In this document: in pieces, positions 47,799 to 55,758 of the stretch
Layout of the letters: each line of letters opens with the position of its first letter
Numbering within the stretch: position 1 is the stretch's first letter
From: Tabrizicola soli
Lineage (GTDB): Bacteria; Pseudomonadota; Alphaproteobacteria; Rhodobacterales; Rhodobacteraceae
DNA: 64,000 nt
Assembly (NCBI RefSeq): GCF_015999335.1
Contig: NZ_JAEACP010000001.1
Span: 248,001-312,000 of the forward strand
Direction of reading: 5' to 3'
Notes under the pieces: model-generated
What the model saw: the letters and a program-made list of their open reading frames with translations, nothing else
Told to the model about the DNA's origin: nothing
The model's database searches: none
Position numbers and translations under genes: made by a program

Positions 47799-48737
47799 TC
47801 ACCGATCCGGTGCCGGGATGAATTCGGCGTCGTCGCCCGGCGGCAGGCGGAAGCGGCCGTGCTGCCAGTCGCCGGCGCGCCAGGCCTCTTTCGCGGCCTC
47901 GATCTTCTCGCGCGAGGAGGCGACGAAATTCCACCAGATGAAGCGCGGCCCCTCCATCGTCGCCCCGCCCAGGAGCATGATCCGCGCGCCCTGCGCCCCG
48001 GCCCGGACCGAGACCCGGTCGCCCGGCCGGAAGACCAGCATCCGCCCGGCCTCGAAGTTTTGGCCGCCGCTGGCGACCTCGCCATCCAGCACATAGACGC
48101 CGCGATCCTCATGATCGTCGGGCAGGGGAATCGCCGCGCCGGGTGCCAGGCGGGCATCGGCGTAGAAGACCTCGGAGGGCATATCGAGCCCCACCCGCTC
48201 GCCCCAGGCATTGCCCAGGATCAGCCGGACCTCCTTGCCCTCGCCCTGCAGTTCGGGCAGGTCCTCGCGCCCGAGATGCGCGAAGGCCGCGGCCTCCTCC
48301 TCGCGCCGTTCCGGCAGCGCAAGCCAGGTCTGCAGCCCGAAGAGCGCATGCGGTGCGCGGCGCACCTCGCCGTCGGTGCGCTCGGAGTGGGTGATCCCCT
48401 GCCCTGCCAGCATCCAGTTCACGGCGCCGGGCTCGATCCACTGGTCGGTGCCGAGGGAATCGCGGTGATGCAGCCGCCCCTTCATGAGATAGGTGACCGT
48501 CCCCAGCCCGATATGCGGATGCGGCCGGACGTCGATACCCTCGCCGGTCAGGAACTCGGCCGGGCCCATCTGGTCGAAGAAGATGAAGGGCCCGACCATC
48601 TGCCGCTTGGCCGAAGGCAAGGCGCGGCGGACCTCGAAACCGCCGAGGTCGCGGGCGCGCGGGACGATGACGGTCTCGATCGCGTCCACCTGATCGCCGA
48701 TCGGGACCTGCGGGTCCAGGATGGGATTCCAGCTCAT
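47799..48737 (-). CDS. Pirin family protein
   Basis: A 312-residue bicupin. The N-terminal cupin holds the metal ligands HPHIG (near 75) and ITHSER (near 117); the C-terminal cupin has VYVLDGEVASGG near 222. Pirins bind iron; some have quercetinase activity and some modulate partner enzymes. The frame extends far upstream, but family homology starts at MSWNPILDPQVPIGDQVDAI. It is divergent from fabD over 162 bp. An inverted repeat (CCCCTCGG/CCGAGGGG, 47762-47793) follows its stop. Confidence 0.92.
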   Translation of the reverse strand: MSWNPILDPQVPIGDQVDAIETVIVPRARDLGGFEVRRALPSAKRQMVGPFIFFDQMGPAEFLTGEGIDVRPHPHIGLGTVTYLMKGRLHHRDSLGTDQWIEPGAVNWMLAGQGITHSERTDGEVRRAPHALFGLQTWLALPERREEEAAAFAHLGREDLPELQGEGKEVRLILGNAWGERVGLDMPSEVFYADARLAPGAAIPLPDDHEDRGVYVLDGEVASGGQNFEAGRMLVFRPGDRVSVRAGAQGARIMLLGGATMEGPRFIWWNFVASSREKIEAAKEAWRAGDWQHGRFRLPPGDDAEFIPAPDR

Positions 48738-48899
48738 GATGGTGCTCCTTTGCCGGAAAAGGTAGTCCTTCCCGCCCCGCGATGCACCCCGTTCCCGCCG
48801 CGCCGGGCCTGTGCGGTGGCGAACAGCCGCGCGGCGCGATTGCGCGCGGGCGGCGGGCGCGCTATCCCGGATCCCGAAGTGGTTTTCCAGGGGGCAAGC

Positions 48900-49829
48900 A
48901 TGAGCCGCGCATTCGTCTTTCCGGGCCAGGGGGCCCAGGTGATCGGCATGGGCCGCGCCCTGGCCGAAGCCTATCCCGCCGCGAAGGCCGTCTTCGACGA
49001 GGTGGACGCCGCCCTTGGCGAAAAGCTCTCGGCCCTGATCTGGGAGGGCGACATCGCCGAGCTTACCCTGACCCAGAATGCCCAGCCCGCGCTGATGGCC
49101 ACTTCCCTCGCCGCCTTCCGCGCGCTCGAGGCCGAGGGGATGGGCCTCGACCAGGTCGCCTTCGTCGCCGGGCACAGCCTTGGTGAATATTCCGCCCTCT
49201 GCGCCGCCGGGTCGCTGAGCCTCGCCGATACCGCGCGCCTCCTGCGCATCCGCGGCCAGGCGATGCAGGAGGCAGTGCCGGTGGGCGTGGGCGCCATGGC
49301 CGCCCTTCTGGGCCTCGATTTCGAGACCGCCATCGCGGTGGCGCAAGAGGCCGCCCAGGGCGAGGTCTGCCAGGCCGCGAACGACAACGACCCGGCGCAG
49401 GTGGTGGTCTCGGGCCACAAGGCGGCGGTGGAACGCGCGGTCGAGATCGCCAAGGCGAAGGGCGCGAAGCGGGCGCTCATGCTGCCGGTCAGCGCGCCCT
49501 TCCATTGCGCGCTGATGCAACCCGCCGCGCATGTGATGGCCGAGGCGCTGGCCGCCGTGCCGATCTCGAATCCCGCCGTCCCGGTGGTGGCCAACGTCCG
49601 CGCCGAGGCGGTGACAGAGGCCAACCGGATCGCCGACCTCCTGGTCGCGCAGGTCACCGGCTCGGTCCGCTGGCGGGAAAGCGTGCTCTGGATGGAGAAG
49701 GCCGGGGTCACGGAATTCTGGGAAATCGGCGCGGGCAAGGCGCTTTCGGGGATGATCAGGCGCATCGCCCCCGGTGCCGCGACCCGCGCCATCGGCACGC
49801 CCGAGGATGTGGCGGCGGCAAAGGCATAG
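48900..49829 (+). CDS. fabD: Malonyl-CoA:ACP transacylase
   Basis: A 309-residue enzyme that charges ACP with malonate for fatty-acid elongation. FVFPGQGAQVIGMG at the start, nucleophile Ser93 in VAGHSLGEYSALCA, His in PVSAPFHCALMQP near 201, and EIGAGKALSGMI near 280. GGGGG precedes the ATG, which spans 48900-48902. fabG follows by 9 bases and acpP later, so this is a fab operon without fabH or fabF in this window. Confidence 0.96.
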   Translation: MSRAFVFPGQGAQVIGMGRALAEAYPAAKAVFDEVDAALGEKLSALIWEGDIAELTLTQNAQPALMATSLAAFRALEAEGMGLDQVAFVAGHSLGEYSALCAAGSLSLADTARLLRIRGQAMQEAVPVGVGAMAALLGLDFETAIAVAQEAAQGEVCQAANDNDPAQVVVSGHKAAVERAVEIAKAKGAKRALMLPVSAPFHCALMQPAAHVMAEALAAVPISNPAVPVVANVRAEAVTEANRIADLLVAQVTGSVRWRESVLWMEKAGVTEFWEIGAGKALSGMIRRIAPGAATRAIGTPEDVAAAKA

Positions 49830-49838
49830 GAGAGACGG

Positions 49839-50576
49839 ATGTTCGACCTGACAGGCAAGACCGCGCTGGTGACCGGCGCTTCCGGCGGGATCGGCGCCGA
49901 CATCGCCCGCACCCTGCATGCGGCGGGGGCGACGGTGGGGCTTTCGGGCACCAGGACCGAGCCGCTGCAGGCCCTGGCCGCGGAACTGGGCGCGCGGGCG
50001 CATGTCCTGCCCTGCAACCTCTCGGACCCGCAGGCGGTCGAGGGGCTGGTGAAGCAGGCGGCCGAGGCGATGGGCGCGGTTGACATCCTGGTGAACAACG
50101 CCGGCATCACCCGCGACGGGCTGGTGATGCGCATGTCGGACGAGGACTGGCAGGCGGTGATCGACGTGAACCTGACCGCGACCTTCCGGCTCTGCCGCGC
50201 GGCGATCCGGGGCATGATGAAGGCCCGCTGGGGCCGGATCGTCAACATCTCCTCGGTCGTGGGCCAGACCGGCAACGCGGGCCAGGTGAACTATGCCGCG
50301 TCGAAGGCCGGGATGGTGGGCCTGTCGAAATCGCTCGCGGCCGAGGTCGCAAGCCGCGGCATCACCGTGAACTGCGTCGCCCCCGGCTTCATCGAGACCG
50401 CGATGACCGGCAAGCTGAACGAGGCGCAGCGCGCCGGCATCCTGGGCGCGGTCCCGGCCGGACGCATGGGCCGGCCCGAGGAGATCGCGGCGGCGGTCCT
50501 CTACCTCGCCTCGCCCGAGGCGGGCTATGTCACCGGGGCCACGCTGCATGTCAACGGCGGCATGGCGATGGTCTGA
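49839..50576 (+). CDS. fabG: 3-oxoacyl-ACP reductase
   Basis: A 245-residue short-chain dehydrogenase reducing beta-ketoacyl-ACP with NADPH. Cofactor motif VTGASGGIGADI near 12, NNAG near 86, catalytic Ser in ISSVVGQTG and Tyr-x-x-x-Lys in NYAASKAGM near 151, C-terminal LHVNGGMAMV. Translationally close to fabD (9 bases). acpP has its own promoter 30 bases after this gene ends. Confidence 0.96.
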   Translation: MFDLTGKTALVTGASGGIGADIARTLHAAGATVGLSGTRTEPLQALAAELGARAHVLPCNLSDPQAVEGLVKQAAEAMGAVDILVNNAGITRDGLVMRMSDEDWQAVIDVNLTATFRLCRAAIRGMMKARWGRIVNISSVVGQTGNAGQVNYAASKAGMVGLSKSLAAEVASRGITVNCVAPGFIETAMTGKLNEAQRAGILGAVPAGRMGRPEEIAAAVLYLASPEAGYVTGATLHVNGGMAMV

Positions 50577-50605
50577 CCGCGCGCGCGGCGGCGAGGTTAA
50601 AGGGT

Positions 50606-50634
50606 TTGCCATGCGCCCCGACCCTTGCTATAGG
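50606..50634 (+). promoter_or_regulatory. Promoter of acpP
   Basis: TTGCCA (50606-50611), exactly 17 bases, TATAGG (50629-50634). This gives acpP its own transcript with a leader of about 100 bases, separate from fabDG. Confidence 0.55.
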
Positions 50635-50744
50635 CGCGTCAATTCCGCCCGGGGTGCGCTTCGTGCCCCCGGTTGGCAACCGGCCCGGCAACGGGCAGCT
50701 ACAGAAAGGCCGGGGCCAATCCCTGCCAAGATAGAGGAACGGAC

Positions 50745-50978
<234 letters not shown>

Positions 50979-51003
50979 GGCATTTCTTCCCTTGCGGGAA
51001 CGC

Positions 51004-51033
51004 GGGGCATCTTTCGGGGTGCCCTTTGCTTTT
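51004..51033 (+). terminator. Terminator after acpP
   Basis: GGGCATC (51005-51011) pairs with GGTGCCC (51018-51024), one T-G pair, followed by a T-rich stretch (TTTGCTTTT). Confidence 0.75.
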
Positions 51034-51041
51034 GGACCAGC

Positions 51042-51244
51042 AAGGTGGGCGGATCGCCCACCCTACACCGCACTCCGGCGGCCAGCGGCACCCGACGCAC
51101 GGCCCTTGGCACCCTCGCCCGGCCAGCACCGCGCCCCTGCCCGTCCTTGCTCTTCCAAATACTCCCGCCGGAGGCTCCGACCCCTCCCGCCCTTCGCACC
51201 TCCGGCTCGAAATCCTGGCGCAAGGTGGGCGATTCACCCACCCT
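51042..51244. repeat. Composite intergenic repeat block between acpP and rpsF
   Basis: Two palindromic modules in the same orientation bound the block: GGTGGGCG/CGCCCACC (51044-51062) and GGTGGG/CCCACC (51224-51242), both within AAGGTGGGCG...CCCACCCT. Between them lies AAATACTCCCGCCGGAGGC (51157-51175), a motif that recurs near 62796-62812. No credible gene is present. The block looks like clustered REP-type or MITE-like repeats. Confidence 0.6.
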
Positions 51245-51264
51245 GCCTTAAAGACACCCCCGCC

Positions 51265-51292
51265 TTGCGCCGCCGCCCGATATGTGTATAAG
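51265..51292 (+). promoter_or_regulatory. Promoter of the rpsF operon
   Basis: TTGCGC (51265-51270), a 16-base spacer and TATAAG (51287-51292). Predicted start near 51299, giving a leader of about 100 bases before rpsF. Confidence 0.55.
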
Positions 51293-51299
51293 GCCGCAT

Positions 51300-51354
51300 C
51301 CTTTCCGCTTATCCATGAACCGGCGATGCCTCTCGTGGACGGGCTGCGGAAAGG
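51300..51354 (+). promoter_or_regulatory. Candidate S6:S18-binding leader hairpin of rpsF
   Basis: CCTTTCCGC (51300-51308) pairs perfectly with GCGGAAAGG (51346-51354). Nested inside, TCCATGA (51312-51318) pairs with TCGTGGA (51333-51339), and the apical loop begins A-CCG (51319-51322). A CCG-bearing hairpin in the rpsF leader is the described S6:S18 autoregulatory motif, in which the ribosomal protein complex represses its own mRNA. Placement and shape fit; the detailed consensus was not checked. Confidence 0.5.
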
Positions 51355-51399
51355 CTCTTGCCCGTCCTGTGAAGCCGCCCCGACACGAAGGAAGCCCGC

Positions 51400-51846
51400 A
51401 TGCCTCTTTACGAGCATGTCTTCATCGCGCGCCAGGACCTGTCCAACGCGCAAGCCGAAGGCCTCATCGAGCACTTCTCCACCGTCCTCGCGGACAACGG
51501 CGGCAAGGTCGTTGAAAACGAGTACTGGGGCGTCAAGACGATGGCCTACAAGATCAACAAGAACCGCAAGGGCCACTATGCCTTCCTGAAGTCGGACGCG
51601 CCCGCCGCGGCCGTGCAGGAGATGGAGCGCCTGATGCGGCTGCATGACGACGTGATGCGCGTGCTGACCATCAAGGTCGACAAGCATGCCGAAGGCGTCT
51701 CGGTCCAGATGCAGAAGCGCGAAGAGCGTGACGGCGACCGCGGGGATCGCGGCGACCGTGGCGGCTTTGGCGGCGAACGCCGCGAGCGGCCGAGCTTTGG
51801 CGGCGACCGTGGCGAGCGCCCGTCGTTCGGCGCCCCGCGTCGTTGA
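51400..51846 (+). CDS. rpsF: 30S ribosomal protein S6
   Basis: A 148-residue S6. The fold region (1-100) starts MPLYEHVFIARQDLSNAQAE and has VKTMAYKINKNRKGHYAF. The C-terminal 40 residues are an Arg/Gly/Asp-rich tail with a repeated RPSFGG(D)RGE unit, beyond the usual S6 length of about 95-135 residues. First gene of rpsF-rpsR-rplI, with promoter and putative autoregulatory leader upstream. GAAGGA precedes the ATG. Confidence 0.96.
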   Translation: MPLYEHVFIARQDLSNAQAEGLIEHFSTVLADNGGKVVENEYWGVKTMAYKINKNRKGHYAFLKSDAPAAAVQEMERLMRLHDDVMRVLTIKVDKHAEGVSVQMQKREERDGDRGDRGDRGGFGGERRERPSFGGDRGERPSFGAPRR

Positions 51847-51866
51847 TCTGAGAAAGGACACATACC

Positions 51867-52094
51867 ATGGCGAACAAGCCGTTTTTCCGCCGCCGCAAGG
51901 TCTGCCCGTTCTCGGGCGACAACGCTCCGGCGATCGACTACAAGGACACCCGCCTCCTGCAGCGCTACATCTCCGAGCGCGGCAAGATCGTCCCGTCCCG
52001 CATCACCGCAGTCTCGGCGAAGAAGCAGCGTGAACTGGCCCAGGCCATCAAGCGCGCCCGCTTCCTGGCCCTGCTGCCCTATGCCGTGAAATAA
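51867..52094 (+). CDS. rpsR: 30S ribosomal protein S18
   Basis: A 75-residue S18 ([52 protein letters not shown]). Single cysteine at position 12. It binds S6 and h22/h23 of 16S rRNA. It lies 20 bases after rpsF and 12 before rplI. Length is normal. Confidence 0.97.
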   Translation: MANKPFFRRRKVCPFSGDNAPAIDYKDTRLLQRYISERGKIVPSRITAVSAKKQRELAQAIKRARFLALLPYAVK

Positions 52095-52106
52095 GGAGCG
52101 ACGCAG

Positions 52107-52676
52107 ATGCAAGTCATCCTTCTGGAACGTGTGGCCAAGCTTGGCCAGATGGGCGAGGTCGTGAACGTCAAGGACGGTTACGCCCGCAACTTCCTGCTGC
52201 CCCAGGGCAAGGCGCTGCGCGCGAACGACAACAACATCAAGTCGTTCGAGGCGAAGAAGGCCCAGCTGGAAGCCACCAACCTGGAAACCCGCAAGGAGGC
52301 CGAGTCGGTCGGCGCCAAGCTGGACGGCCAGGTCTTCATCGTGATCCGCTCGGCCTCGGACGCCGGTGCGCTTTACGGTTCGGTCACGCCCCGCGACGCC
52401 GCGGACGCCGCGACCGAGGCCGGCTTCACCGTGAATCGGGCCCAGGTCGTGCTGGACAAGCCGATCAAGGATCTCGGGCTGCACACCGTTTCGGTGAAGC
52501 TGCACCCGGAAGTCGCGGTCAAGATCAAGCTGAACGTCGCCCGTTCGGTGGAAGAGGCCGAGCTTCAGGCTTCGGGCAAGTCGATCCAGGAACTCGCCGC
52601 CGAGGCCGAAGCCCAGGCCGAGTTCGAGATCGCCGAGCTCTTCGACGAAGTCGGCGCGGCCGCTTCGGAAGAATAA
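52107..52676 (+). CDS. rplI: 50S ribosomal protein L9
   Basis: A 189-residue L9. The N-domain opens [20 protein letters not shown] and has [17 protein letters not shown]; the long connecting helix and C-domain follow ([15 protein letters not shown]). The C-terminal 40 residues ([20 protein letters not shown]) are an acidic, helical extension not found in E. coli L9 (149 residues) but seen in alphaproteobacterial L9. Ends in a strong terminator. Confidence 0.97.
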   Translation: MQVILLERVAKLGQMGEVVNVKDGYARNFLLPQGKALRANDNNIKSFEAKKAQLEATNLETRKEAESVGAKLDGQVFIVIRSASDAGALYGSVTPRDAADAATEAGFTVNRAQVVLDKPIKDLGLHTVSVKLHPEVAVKIKLNVARSVEEAELQASGKSIQELAAEAEAQAEFEIAELFDEVGAAASEE

Positions 52677-52701
52677 GTCTTTCCCGTCAGGGAATTGCAA
52701 G

Positions 52702-52730
52702 CCGCGCCCGGGAGACCGGGCGCGGTTTTT
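52702..52730 (+). terminator. Rho-independent terminator of the rpsF operon
   Basis: CCGCGCCCG pairs exactly with CGGGCGCGG around GGAGAC, followed by five T residues. Confidence 0.93.
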
Positions 52731-52843
52731 CCATGCCGGGATGCGTACGCGCCCCTTGCCCGCCGCGCGAATTGCCGCGCGTTGACAAGGCGCTGTCGGG
52801 GGCAGGACAGCCGCCCCCCGCCCGATCGCTAGCCTCCCGGCCC

Positions 52844-53773
52844 ATGCGCATGTCGTCCACCACCCAAGGTATCCTCGCCCTCGTCCTGGGGATCGCCGTC
52901 TTTTCGGTCCAGGACCTGATCCTGAAGCAGCTGTCGGGCGACTACCCGCTGCACCAGGCCATGGTCCTGCGCAGCCTGGTCGCCCTGCCCTTCCACCTGG
53001 CGATCGTCTGGTGGTTCGACGGCCGGCTCGGCACCATCGTCTCGCCGGGCTGGAAGAAGATGCTGGCGCGCGGGCTGCTCGGATTCGTGGCCTATACCGC
53101 CTATTACCTCGGCCTGGCCGCCCTTCCGATCGCCGATTCGGTGGCGCTGTTCTTCACCGGGCCGCTGTTCATCACCCTTGCCGCCGCGCTGTTCCTGGGC
53201 GAGACGGTGCGCCTTCCCGCCGGGCTGGCGGTGGCGGCCGGATTTCTGGGCGTCCTGCTGATCGTGAAGCCGGGGGCCGAGAGCTTCGACCTTGCCGCCA
53301 TACTGCCGATCCTCGGCGCGTTGGGCTATGCCCTGTCCATGGTCGCCGCCCGGCCGCTCGGCCGGACCGAATCGGCCGCCGCGATGGCCTTCTGGAGCAA
53401 TGTCTGCTTCCTGTTCTGCGCGCTCGCGCTTTCAGCCCTCTTCGGCAGCGGCGAATACGGCGGCGCGGCGCATCCCTCGCTGGCCTTCCTCACCCGCGGC
53501 TGGGTGATGCCGCCCATGACGGATGTGGCGCTGATGGCCGCCTGCGGCGTGATCGCGGCGGTGGGCCTCACGCTTCTGACCCAAGCCTACCGCATCGCGC
53601 CCGCGACTACGATCGCGCCCTTCGAATACAGCTTCATGTTCTGGGCCGTGCTCTGGGGCTGGCTCGGCTGGCGCGACCTGCCCGACATGCTGGGCTGGCT
53701 GGGGATCGCCGTCATCATCAGCGCCGGGATGATCGTGATCCGCGCGCCGCAGGAGCAACCGGCCGGCGCCTAG
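52844..53773 (+). CDS. EamA/DMT-family permease
   Basis: A 309-residue, ten-helix transporter made of two EamA repeats (about 10-145 and 155-300). GILALVLGIAVFSVQDLILK opens repeat 1 and FTGPLFITLAAALFLGETVR closes its core; repeat 2 ends in IAPFEYSFMFWAVLWGWLGW. These export amino acids or metabolites; the substrate cannot be predicted. Starts at 52844 or 52850 are equivalent; no clear ribosome site. The end overlaps the convergent HxlR gene by four bases. Confidence 0.87.
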   Translation: MRMSSTTQGILALVLGIAVFSVQDLILKQLSGDYPLHQAMVLRSLVALPFHLAIVWWFDGRLGTIVSPGWKKMLARGLLGFVAYTAYYLGLAALPIADSVALFFTGPLFITLAAALFLGETVRLPAGLAVAAGFLGVLLIVKPGAESFDLAAILPILGALGYALSMVAARPLGRTESAAAMAFWSNVCFLFCALALSALFGSGEYGGAAHPSLAFLTRGWVMPPMTDVALMAACGVIAAVGLTLLTQAYRIAPATTIAPFEYSFMFWAVLWGWLGWRDLPDMLGWLGIAVIISAGMIVIRAPQEQPAGA

Positions 53774-54453
53774 ACCCGCCGGGGCGCCTTGTTCATCGGA
53801 TGGCTCTCCAGCCAGCGCCCCATCGCCCGCGCAAGCACCGGGTCGCCGTCGATCTGCACCTTCCGGGCCGCCATCTCCTGCTGCAACCGGCTGAGCCCCA
53901 TCCAGACCGACGTGACCGAGCGCAGCGACCCCGTGACCAGAAGGTCGATGTCATTGCCCGGATCGACCCGGCAAAGCTCCACATCGCTGCCCTCCAGCAC
54001 CAGCCACCAGTTCCGGTCGGCCTGAGACAGCTCGGGATAAAGAAACTGCACCGTCCTCCGTGCGGGCAAGGGTGGATCGGGTCGGATGCCGCGGCGGATG
54101 TCCCACATCAGCAGCGAGGGGTCGAGCTGGCCCAGCGTCACCTCCTTGTCCACCCAGGCATGGCCCCACAGCATCATCGCCTCGACAAAGGGACGCAGGT
54201 CCTGCCCGGCGGCGGTCAGGCGATACTCCGGCCCGCCGTCCCCGCGCCGGACCTCGACCACGCCGGTCTCCTCCAGCTCCTTCAACCGCCGCGAGAGCAG
54301 CGCCGGCGACATCTTCGGCAGCCCCCGCCGCAGGTCGTTGAACCGGGTGCTGCCGCACAGAAGCTCGCGCAGGACAAGTGGCGTCCAGCGCGTGCATATG
54401 ATCTCGGCCGCCATGGCCAGCGGACAGAACTGGCCGTAGCTCATGTTCGTCAT
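53770..54453 (-). CDS. HxlR-family regulator with C-terminal SCP2-like domain
   Basis: A 227-residue protein. The winged helix (about 8-100) has GQFCPLAMAAEIICTRWTPL, LRELLCGSTRFNDLRRGLPK and MSPALLSRRLKELEETGVVE, the HxlR pattern including the N-terminal Cys. The C-terminal half (about 130-215) resembles an SCP2-type lipid-binding fold. I chose the ATG at 54453, with GGAGGG five bases upstream. It faces the acyl-CoA dehydrogenase gene across 97 bp and is its likely regulator, perhaps sensing an acyl ligand. Confidence 0.87.
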   Translation of the reverse strand: MTNMSYGQFCPLAMAAEIICTRWTPLVLRELLCGSTRFNDLRRGLPKMSPALLSRRLKELEETGVVEVRRGDGGPEYRLTAAGQDLRPFVEAMMLWGHAWVDKEVTLGQLDPSLLMWDIRRGIRPDPPLPARRTVQFLYPELSQADRNWWLVLEGSDVELCRVDPGNDIDLLVTGSLRSVTSVWMGLSRLQQEMAARKVQIDGDPVLARAMGRWLESHPMNKAPRRV

Positions 54454-54473
54454 TCGACCCTCCCCGCGATACA

Positions 54474-54488
54474 GTCCGTGAACTGGAC
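54474..54488. promoter_or_regulatory. GTCC-N7-GGAC inverted repeat between HxlR and acyl-CoA dehydrogenase genes
   Basis: GTCC (54474-54477), seven bases, GGAC (54485-54488) in the middle of the divergent promoter region. A dyad of this size is compatible with a dimeric HxlR operator. No further support. Confidence 0.35.
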
Positions 54489-54550
54489 CGACTCGGGCGC
54501 TTGCCCGACCCTGTGGCCACATTCAGCCCAAAGCCACAGGAGAGAACCCG

Positions 54551-55705
54551 ATGTCACTGGCTACCGACATGATCGACCGGCCCGGCCGGCCCCCCAAGGA
54601 GACCCTGGCACAAGCAGCAGACCGCCTGGCCCGGGATTTCGCGGCGCGCGCCGACCGCCACGATACGGAAGGCTCATTCGTAGCAGAAAACTACGCAAAA
54701 CTGAAGGACGCGGGCCTGGTCGAGGCCGGCGTGCCTGCCGAGCTTGGCGGCGGCGGGGCCGATGTGGCCGGGCTGGCCGACATGCTCCGCCGCCTGGCCC
54801 ATGGCTGCGGCTCCTCGGCGCTGGCCTTCGCCATGCATAGCCATCAGGTCGCCATCCCCGCCTGGCGCTGGCAGAACCAGCCGGCCGCGAAGGCCGCCGT
54901 CGAACCGCTCCTGCGCCGCATCGCGACCGAGCGGATCGTGCTGATGTCCTCGGGCGGTTCCGACTGGGTCGGCGGCGCGGGCAAGGCCGAGCGGGTCGAG
55001 GGCGGCTACCGCATCCATGCGACGAAAAGCTTCGCCTCGGGGGCGCCCTTCGGCTCGCTCATCATGACCACCGCCGTCGCGGACGAGGCCGAGGGCCCCA
55101 CGGTCCTGCACTTCGGCCTGCCACTGACCGGGCCAGGCGTACGGGTGGACGAGGTCTGGAATGCCATGGGCATGCGCGGCACCGGCTCGCAGCACCTGGT
55201 ACTGGACGGCGTGGTCGTTCCCGACGACAAGGTCGCGCTGAAGCGCCCGGCGGGCCAGTGGCATCCGCTGTTCCAGATCATCGGCACCATCGCCATCCCG
55301 CTGATCTATTCCGTCTACCTGGGCCTCGCCGAATCCGCCCGCGACCGCGCGCTGGAACTGAACGCCGCCCGCCGCAACCCGCGCCTTGCCGGAGAGATGG
55401 AGACCCGCCTCCATGCCGCCCGCCTGGCCCATCGCGACATGGTGGCGGTGATTTCCGAGATGCCCCCTTCGGCGCAAAGCATCGACCGCGTGATGCGGGG
55501 CCGCGCGCTTCTGGTCGAGGCGGCGCTTGCCACCGCGTCGCTGGCGATGGACCTGGCGGGCGGAGAGGGCTTCCTGCGCAAGGCGGGACTGGAACGGATC
55601 TTCCGCGACGTCCAGGGCGCGCGCTACCATCCGATGCGGGCCGACCAGCAGCAGCTTTACACCGGCACGCTGGCGCTTGGCGGCGACGTCTCGCGCATCT
55701 TCTGA
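54551..55705 (+). CDS. Acyl-CoA dehydrogenase family protein
   Basis: A 384-residue flavoprotein with the three-part ACAD layout: helical N-domain (ENYAKLKDAGLVEAGVPAEL near 45, ALAFAMHSHQVAI near 93), beta middle domain (IHATKSFASGAPFGSLIMTT near 158, GMRGTGSQHLVLDGVVV near 205) and helical C-domain. The usual catalytic Glu position near the C-terminus is not evident in YHPMRADQQQLYTGTLALGG, so it may be an ACAD-like monooxygenase or hydroxylase of the DszC/HpaB-like branch instead. Regulated presumably by the divergent HxlR protein. Confidence 0.83.
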   Translation: MSLATDMIDRPGRPPKETLAQAADRLARDFAARADRHDTEGSFVAENYAKLKDAGLVEAGVPAELGGGGADVAGLADMLRRLAHGCGSSALAFAMHSHQVAIPAWRWQNQPAAKAAVEPLLRRIATERIVLMSSGGSDWVGGAGKAERVEGGYRIHATKSFASGAPFGSLIMTTAVADEAEGPTVLHFGLPLTGPGVRVDEVWNAMGMRGTGSQHLVLDGVVVPDDKVALKRPAGQWHPLFQIIGTIAIPLIYSVYLGLAESARDRALELNAARRNPRLAGEMETRLHAARLAHRDMVAVISEMPPSAQSIDRVMRGRALLVEAALATASLAMDLAGGEGFLRKAGLERIFRDVQGARYHPMRADQQQLYTGTLALGGDVSRIF

Positions 55706-55712
55706 AACGAAA

Positions 55713-55736
55713 AGGCCGCACCCGAGGGTGCGGCCT
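55713..55736 (-). terminator. Terminator of tig (hairpin shared with the convergent gene)
   Basis: AGGCCGCACCC pairs exactly with GGGTGCGGCCT over 11 bp with a 2-base gap. Read on the minus strand it is followed by TTTT, so it ends tig transcripts; it may also work weakly for the acyl-CoA dehydrogenase gene. Confidence 0.85.
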
Positions 55737-55758
55737 GATCCTGTGCCTTGCGGCTGGA

